This document shows, piece by piece, positions 58,401-64,000 of a stretch of 64,000 bases of DNA. Source of the stretch: Protula sp. h YS-2021 (taxonomy: Eukaryota; Annelida; Polychaeta; Sabellida; Serpulidae); NCBI GenBank assembly GCA_949752745.1, contig OX457026.1:32938911-33002910 (forward strand), in the 5' to 3' direction. The position numbers and the translations under genes were made by a program. Every line of letters starts with the position of its first letter. Positions within the stretch are counted from its first letter, which is position 1. Below the pieces are notes generated by a model that had not been told where the DNA came from, made no database searches, and worked only from the letters and a program-made list of their open reading frames with translations.

Positions 58401-61400
58401 ACGTCACTGGATGAGAAACAACGGGCTTGTGGCGCGTACGTACTTTCTTAACGCGGCTATTGCTGCAGGCTCTTGTTCATTGGCCGCTTGCGTAGTGCCT
58501 AAATACTGCCATGCCTGGAAGAGCAGGTCGTCAAATCAGTTATATGTGAAGAAAACAGATTGAGTAAATATACTTGAAAATAGATGGATTTATTTTTATT
58601 TGTTTTTTTTTTTTAATTTTTTGTTCCTTATTTTTGTAATCCGTACGCCATGACCCTTGAACTCAGAACAAATCGCGTCTGTATACTAAATACGTGACTG
58701 CACTTATATTTACTACTAGAGGCAAAACAAAATTTGACCGTTATTTTTGGAATTCGTAAATACGCAATACCAGCCTAAGAATTCTAAAAACTAACCGAAT
58801 GAACTTCCAGATCACTTATACTCCCACTGTCGAGTAATTATGACATTCACCTGTGTGTGCTCGGGGTCTTTCTGCACAGCAGCTTCAAATAAGAGCACAG
58901 CATTGGGTATGTCCCCCTTCTGTAGCCTCTGCAAGCCCTCGCCGAATGGATCTGGGTGATCTCGCAAAGGATTTTCTTCCTCAAATTTATATTCCTGGCA
59001 GAACAGTATATCAGTATTGTCAACATTATAGACAAGGGCAGTAAACCATTACAGGACAGATCTCACATTTTCTCTCATTCACGCCTACTTGTGCCGTACT
59101 TTTTCAATAATTTTTGAAATGTTGTCTTACACTTTATAGAGAGCGCCAAAAGATACGGACCTTGTAATAGTCGTCTGCTTGGTACGTCTCGTAGTCAGAC
59201 AGCCACGGGTGACTTCCTTCCGTGTCGTTCCTGCAATAATTCTAGTATTAGGCTGTCTGGCTACCTTCTCTGGTGTAATCACGTACGCTTAGGCGCACAC
59301 CATTCACTATCAATTTCACCGACACAATTACTTCCTGTGCTGTTTAAAGCTTAAATTTTTCTGCTGATATCCACAACGCTAAACCCATCTCTACTTATGC
59401 CGCCCTCTCCCCTCCCCGATGCATACCTAAGCCTTGAGGGGTTTGCTGTCACGGCAGACGGGTGCGCTTGAGGAGGGTGTGTGTGTGGGGGGGGGGGGAG
59501 GGGGTGGGCACCTACTTGGCTATATCCTCCCACTGGCGTTGCAGGTCGTCCCAGAAGTCCGTGTCTGTCTGTTGACTGGGACCGCTTTCTTGACGTGACT
59601 GCACGTACTCCTGCGCCCACTCGTCTACCTTTGCTTCCTGTGCCATGAAAAAAAAAAAACACACAGCAGTAATTGCCATGAGAATATGGAACCATGTTTT
59701 AGCACCACAATGATCTATGAAGTTGCCCAAACCCACTCTTTGGGTGTGTATAGTATTTGTTGGGCGAAAAAAAGACAGAAAATTGTCAAAGCCTTGCCGA
59801 CGTGAAAGGTCTTCCGCAATAGGCCTCTCTCTCTGCAAGCCAATTTTCTACACTTTCAACGAGCCTTCCAATTTCTGTCACATCAAAAAAAAAAAAAAAA
59901 AAAAAAAAAAACAACAAAACAAAACAAACAAACAAACCAAAAAAAAAACATGAATTTCAAAGCAGGTTCGCCACGAGGTTATTTACATTCTCTCATATCT
60001 AGGTATTCTAGTGAAAACTAAAGTAACTATCGATTAAAATACACCACCCAGTCGGAGACGCGACACTTACAAAATTTCCAAGGGGATAAAGATTCCATCT
60101 CTTACGATGATGTGGTTTTTTTTTTTACTGTGGGCCGTTAACAAAATGTGTGATATCCAGATCTGATCTGAAGGCGAAACTCACTAAAACTCATGCATTG
60201 CAAAATACATTAGATAATCGCATAAATCGCTTATAGGCTACAATTAACCTGTTTCGACTGTTAATGAAACGATGCAGACGTGTAATAAATGTACATAATA
60301 TTAGGATTTCAGCACAAAATAAACATAGCTAGGTTTTTGAAGGAAGTGGTGCTTGGCAAGGTTAGATACAACATCCAAGCATTTACCTTACCCTGAATCC
60401 TGAACGCATAAGTTTTTTTCAAAGACGAATCAATATCAAGGCGTCAAGACCGCCTGATGCGCTATTTTTTCGGATTATTTATTTATTCATTAGAAAAGCG
60501 TGGGATGTAACTTAGAAAAGTTCCGGGTGAATCCCTGAATATCTTGGGTGAAAACTAAACTGAGTCCAAAATATATATATATATATATACATGAAAAGCA
60601 TGAAACAGTTTCCTGCGCGTATCAGATTTTTATGTTTCCTTCATTAGTCACATAAAATAAGCTAGAACTGTGTCCGCTCGAGCACGTATGACCACTTTGT
60701 GCAATGACAAATAAATGAGCGGTTGGGAGCAGCTAAACAGGTTGGTTGACAGTTCTAAGACATAATTTAACATGACCTTCTAGTTCTTTTTTCCTATGCT
60801 ACGGTGGTGCAAGCAACTAATAATAACACAGAATCTTTTATTGCAAGCCTATCATTCAAATCTCTCAAGCGAAAAACATTAAGTTGCAACTGTATATGAT
60901 TACAGACAGACGGTCAAATTAGGAAGTTTACAAAGTTTGAGGAATCTTGTAAAGTGTCCGAATATTTCAGAAATTTTATAAACCTCCTCATTCGGGGCTT
61001 GAAAATGTGAGTTATCCTGAAATTGCAAATCATTCACTGTTATAACCATAAGCAAAAGCTGCCCGCAATTCTCATCACAATATTTGCCACAATTCAAGTT
61101 CCTGATGGGTAAGGAAGTTTCCAAACTTCCTTAAGTTTTCAGGAACGTTGTAAACTTCCTAACGTGACCGTCTGCCCGCAACATAAACACCTCAGAAATA
61201 CGACTTGGTCCCCCATGAGGGACAAATGACCGATACCGGTCGTAGTATATACGCATTTTCAATACAACAATGGACGGAATAGTCAAAATATATGACGTTT
61301 CAAGTTTGTCGAGTGGGTCATAATAACATCATGAATGAAACTGCCAACTAAAGGAATACATAAAGGATTCTAAAAATCTATGTTTCATAAAATTTGTACC

Positions 61401-63840
61401 TCGGCCAAAGATCTATCCATATACTCGGTGGCCCAATTTTGCTCAGTCTGGTTTAAGTGAAAAGTTGTCTTTTGCTGCTGTTCCTTTTCAAATTCCCCAA
61501 CCCACGCATCGGCGTTTGAAAGGCTCCCCAGGGCTCCTGTTTGAAATTGGTCGGCCCAGTTATCGGCCCTTTGAGACGACGTCAATTCGACCACTTTGTT
61601 GTTTTCTATCGTAATCTCACCATCCCCAATTCGCTTAATGAATTTCATGAACTGAAAGCACAGCAAAAACGAGGGCTGTAATGTATGGTGATTATGGCTG
61701 GGCATCTGTATGGGTATTATATGTGTGAGAACGTGAGGAGATTATAACTAAGCATCCGTGTGGTCATTATGTGTGGAGATTTATAACTGAGCATCTATGT
61801 GACATTACATATGTGTTTAGACAATATAGACTGTAAATGGAAAATTAAAAAAAGAAAACTATACTGCGCACGCAACGATCTGCTTATCACTGATCGAAAG
61901 TTGCACGTGTAATGTGAAATCAAAATGTCAAACGGCAAGGGAAATGAAACTGCTATGGTAAAAGCATAAACAAACATGGAAACTTCATTTGCTCGGTTCA
62001 AAACATTTTTTGCTCAAAGACAGTCAGGCAGCTGTTGGTGTATTCATGTATTGGTCCACACTTTGGTTCCTTTTGAGGAAAGCAATTTCAATAGTGTCTT
62101 CATTATTAACGTTAAATTAATAAGGTGCGTTGTTCTTGAACATTAAATCTTATCCGCTAAAATGTGTGCAAAGACAGCAGTGGGTAATAAAAAACTGAAC
62201 CTCGGAGCAGCATTCACAAGGAAGACCCATAAGCCATGTCGTAAATAAACACAACACAAACAGTGACTAGGAAAGGCCTCTTCTGCCCAGGGATTCCGCA
62301 CACTGATCACCACTTACAGATACTAATTTTATACGGACTTTACAAGTTTAAAACCATTTTTATCCGCCTCTCCTCCTTTTTTACAAAAACAATGTATTTA
62401 GCAATCCCAACGTGGGGCTTCGAGAAGCAAACACTTATCCAAATCACTGCATTTATGTTTTCTCTTGTGGTCGCGCTCTTTTTTTCTCTCTTTCTCTCTC
62501 TCTCTATACAATGAATTACTCAACAAAACACTATTTTAAATAATTCCAAAAGCGTCTAATCACCCATATGGTTAAACTTTGCCTGGTTACCCGGGAGAAA
62601 TCTTTACAACTTTCAACATAGTTTAGTTTATGCAGAACTCACAATGCTTAGTCAATTAGTCTTAACCGAAGTCGCGTCATTCCTCGTCGAGTCAATAAAG
62701 GAATGAGTGAAATGACTAAGGCGGCAGCAAAGTCAAAGCAGCGAGTCAAAGTAACAAAAGTCTTCAGCTTAGTTTCAGTGGCCTCCACGAATATAACGTA
62801 CATAGCAAATAAAAAAGATCAAACGCCCTAATTAGACACCACCCTCCCGTGTTTCTGGTTCCATGATGTACCTAACATTTTTTTCAATATAAATTCAAGC
62901 ATTTCTTTCAACTCACTATTGCCTTATCTACAGTTTATGAAAGTAAAAGTATTTTTTTTTAATGCCTGTCTTCACCTGTGAATTTGCAAACTTTGGATCG
63001 TCAACCATCCCAAGCAGATGATTGGCTGTCGATGCCAAATTTTCATCCTCTTTCGGTGCTGCAAATTCATCCGCCCATTTCTGATCTGCCAACACGTTCT
63101 TCTCGAATTCTTCACTCCTACAAAAACATGACTGATGATTTGATACAGAACTCTAGTCCTACTAGGTCCTATAAAAGCATATTATACTCAAAAGAACATT
63201 ATAAATCCAACAAAATGCCCACTATAGAATCAGACATTACTTTCTCCCAGCCCGAAAATAAACGCGCTCGCAGTGAAATGATCTGAACAAAAAGTGCTTA
63301 CTCAGTTTTTTTTTCAGCTATTTTACGCAACAGTCTGGTTGTTTTCAATCTGTTTTCAGCTGGAAAGCTATTAGATCTTGCTTCAGTTTTTAAGGTATGA
63401 AAAACTGAACTACCTAAAATAGGGAAGTAGAAGTGGGCGGTAACCACCAACATGATTGGACAACCAATTCGACAAGTGTAAGATCTGCAGAGCAGCACTT
63501 CTTACAGACAGAATTGTAGAGAGGGGAAGCGCCGAGAAGATTTTGCACCTCTCCTGTAGGAAACTATCCGCTGGCCTTAAACACTGCCTGTTCAAATAAC
63601 TCCATACAGAACGATTATGCAAGCATTACCACTCCTGGTGTTCACTGTTTTCGAGGAAGTCTTTCGCCCACTGGGTGCTTTCTATTGGCGGAAGGGCTGG
63701 GCCGTGTGAGCCGTGCGGCCTCTGAGCTGTAAGGAACTGTTCGGTCCAATCACCGCCTTGGTCGGGCGGCTTATGGGCCTCGGCTTCCAGGAATTCTGCC
63801 GCCCAGCTATGCTGAGTGGCCAAGTCGGCAACTGCTGGTG
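51977..63840 (-). CDS. PEX5: PEX5, peroxisomal targeting signal 1 receptor (twelve exons, N-terminus off the right edge)
   Basis: PEX5 binds cargo ending in SKL-like PTS1 in the cytosol and carries it to the PEX13/PEX14 dock. Exons from 5' to 3': 63630-63840, 62976-63117, 61400-61651, 59516-59637, 59161-59230, 58851-58994, 58444-58514, 54449-54643, 53630-53711, 52998-53084, 52461-52618, 51977-52178. Every junction is in phase and GT-AG, giving 577 residues. The N-terminal half has eight WxxxF/Y motifs (SWAAEF, DWTEQF, QWAKDF, KWADEF, NWADQF, AWVGEF, NWATEY, EWAQEY), the PEX14/PEX13 contacts. The C-terminal half is the TPR array, with [42 protein letters not shown] and [12 protein letters not shown] nearly unchanged from vertebrates. 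The first ~100 residues, including the export cysteine, are outside the window. Confidence 0.97.
52461..52618 (-). CDS. PEX5: PEX5 exon, TPRs 6-7
   Basis: Acceptor TAACTAG, donor [26 protein letters not shown] then [19 protein letters not shown]; these helices line the PTS1 pocket. GC-rich compared with the introns. Confidence 0.96.
52665..52705. repeat. C-rich run in a PEX5 intron
   Basis: Two C-homopolymers of about 14 and 10 bases separated by CACCCCACCCT. Confidence 0.8.
52998..53084 (-). CDS. PEX5: PEX5 exon, TPR with [20 protein letters not shown]
   Basis: Acceptor GTTTTCAG, donor GTGAGT; 29 codons, phase 0 at both ends. Confidence 0.96.
53395..53600 (+). repeat. Degenerate tandem repeat in a PEX5 intron
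   Basis: Loose ~28-bp units around CAGTACACACCAGTTTTCAG and TATATTCATTTTCT. Confidence 0.65.
53630..53711 (-). CDS. PEX5: PEX5 exon, helix before TPR5
   Basis: Acceptor CTTTCAG, donor [26 protein letters not shown] then DKIDADVQ. Confidence 0.93.
53712..54448. other. PEX5 intron, no further feature
   Basis: AT-rich; contains a C-run at 54412-54426 just downstream of a CAGCC word. Open frame at 54139-54357 has no homology. Confidence 0.4.
54449..54643 (-). CDS. PEX5: PEX5 exon, third TPR and hinge
   Basis: Acceptor CTGTCCAG, donor [26 protein letters not shown] then [16 protein letters not shown]; matches the vertebrate [20 protein letters not shown]. Confidence 0.96.
54721..55087. mobile_element. 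367-bp MITE in a PEX5 intron
   Basis: The ends 54721-54787 and 55021-55087 are inverted copies (GCGTTTTAAGGAATTAAAAC, GCATTTTTATGTGTT, AAGCAATGCTGCCAA). The interior carries a two-copy 29-bp tandem (GAAACACTACCACGTGTTTC then TTGTTTAT). The interior 54787-54956 also matches the right end of the neighbouring element. Confidence 0.85.
55637..55697. repeat. Perfect palindrome, 28-bp arms, 5-bp loop
   Basis: CTGTACTGACGAACTGGGTT then GTCATGAC, loop GAACT, then the exact inverted copy. Inside the 3.1-kb element. Confidence 0.93.
55905..57480 (+). repeat. Two-copy diverged tandem, period ~785 bp
   Basis: Shared words appear in order in both halves: TTAACCT-TAGCTACA, CTCCTCGTAGTTTA, GAGTGGGGT-AAATATG, GTGGGACTA/ATGGGACTA, TGAGTTGTTGTCA-class, ACAACAAGTCACGTGACG (56386 and 57180). 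Copies are clearly diverged. Short CACGCGA/TCGCGCGA words are frequent here. Confidence 0.7.
58444..58514 (-). CDS. PEX5: PEX5 exon, second TPR (short)
   Basis: Acceptor CTTCCAG, donor GTACGT; 71 bp. [20 protein letters not shown] then ALRK. Too short to stand out as an open frame; found from homology and splice sites. Confidence 0.95.
58851..58994 (-). CDS. PEX5: PEX5 exon, first TPR
   Basis: Acceptor CTGCCAG, donor GTGAAT; 48 codons. [20 protein letters not shown] then [19 protein letters not shown]. Confidence 0.96.
59161..59230 (-). CDS. PEX5: PEX5 exon, linker HPWLSDYE
   Basis: Acceptor ATTGCAG, donor GTCCGT (weak at +3 but in phase). Contains HPWLSDY as in vertebrates. Confidence 0.92.
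59516..59637 (-). CDS. PEX5: PEX5 exon with EWAQEY and FWDDLQ
   Basis: Acceptor GGCACAG, donor GTAGGT. The [15 protein letters not shown] segment matches vertebrate DFWDKLQAELEEMAK. Confidence 0.95.
59638..61399. other. PEX5 intron, no feature recognised
   Basis: Poly-A run of about 27 at 59885-59911 followed by CAAAA-type repeats, a TA run at 60572-60588, otherwise AT-rich intron sequence. Confidence 0.45.
61400..61651 (-). CDS. PEX5: PEX5 exon with NWADQF, AWVGEF, NWATEY
   Basis: Acceptor CTTTCAG, donor GTACAA; 84 codons in phase 0. Starts [17 protein letters not shown], equivalent to vertebrate FLKFVRQIGEG. Confidence 0.95.
61652..62975. other. PEX5 intron, no feature recognised
   Basis: AT-rich; a TTGAGTCGAC-like local repeat (AGTCAA/GAGTCA words) at 62650-62765 has no clear unit. 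No other element seen. Confidence 0.4.
62976..63117 (-). CDS. PEX5: PEX5 exon with KWADEF
   Basis: Acceptor TTGTAG, donor GTGAAG. Split Trp at the start; ends [10 protein letters not shown], matching vertebrate VDDPKLANSEF across the junction. Confidence 0.93.
63630..63840 (-). CDS. PEX5: PEX5 exon (first seen): three WxxxF motifs
   Basis: Acceptor TTTTAG, donor GTAATG. Reads [16 protein letters not shown], then DWTEQF and QWAKDF. It corresponds to the vertebrate VADLALSENWAQEF region. The exon starts with two bases of a split codon. Confidence 0.93.
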
Positions 63841-64000
63841 CTAAAAATAAAAACATTTTAAGAACTCAGCGCACAGTGGTGAAGTTGTTAGTTGTCAAAT
63901 CTACAAAATGATCTCATTTCTGTCTTAGCTTTATGTGTGTTGTTTAATAGTGACCGCCATTTTTAAAGAAGTGTAAAGAATGCACCAGACGACGTTCTTG
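63841..64000. other. PEX5 intron at window edge
   Basis: Non-coding; the upstream PEX5 exons lie beyond the right edge. Confidence 0.6.

Overview
This is a piece of a nuclear genome from an intron-rich animal, most likely a marine invertebrate; I cannot place it more closely from the sequence. The evidence is four animal-specific protein genes split into small exons by GT-AG introns, AT-rich non-coding DNA, and dense eukaryotic transposons (hAT, pogo-like, THAP/DDE with YqaJ, LTR, LINE, tRNA-SINE). There are no operons, ribosome binding sites or CRISPR arrays, and most open reading frames are chance.

Host genes, left to right. (1) GAMT, guanidinoacetate N-methyltransferase, minus strand, exons 1-2 only (2601-2772 and 42-187); the rest lies off the left edge. 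(2) MOS, the oocyte Ser/Thr kinase, plus strand, complete in two exons (23700-24662 and 26392-26778), with an intron directly after the DFG motif. (3) AGTRAP-like four-helix membrane protein, plus strand, six exons from 33877 to 41734. (4) PEX5, the peroxisomal PTS1 receptor, minus strand, twelve exons from 63840 down to 51977; the N-terminus lies off the right edge. All twelve PEX5 exons join in phase.

Mobile DNA fills most of the rest. 291-1743 is a long-TIR transposon inside GAMT intron 1. 4097-4612 is a hAT MITE with a perfect 8-bp target duplication. 9391-11640 is an LTR element with 114-bp LTRs and a 5-bp duplication that codes for Gag and protease but no polymerase. 12844-16429 is a decayed two-gene DNA transposon, with a SAP/SWIM/YqaJ/PHD nuclease facing a THAP-DDE transposase (ISL2EU-type). 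19242-20201 and 26196-26380 are pogo-like. AGTRAP intron 1 holds a nested block of inverted and direct duplications (33980-35748) with a perfect 77-bp-arm palindrome. PEX5 introns hold another nested pair of TIR elements (54721-58181). LINE reverse transcriptase remnants lie at 17110-17470 and 48530-49010.

The four host genes do not form a pathway: creatine synthesis, meiotic arrest, receptor trafficking and peroxisome import. The most interesting points are the Gag-protease-only LTR element, the multi-domain YqaJ transposon, a MITE abutting the MOS splice acceptor, a decayed copy of an AGTRAP exon inside its own intron, and the large perfect palindrome.
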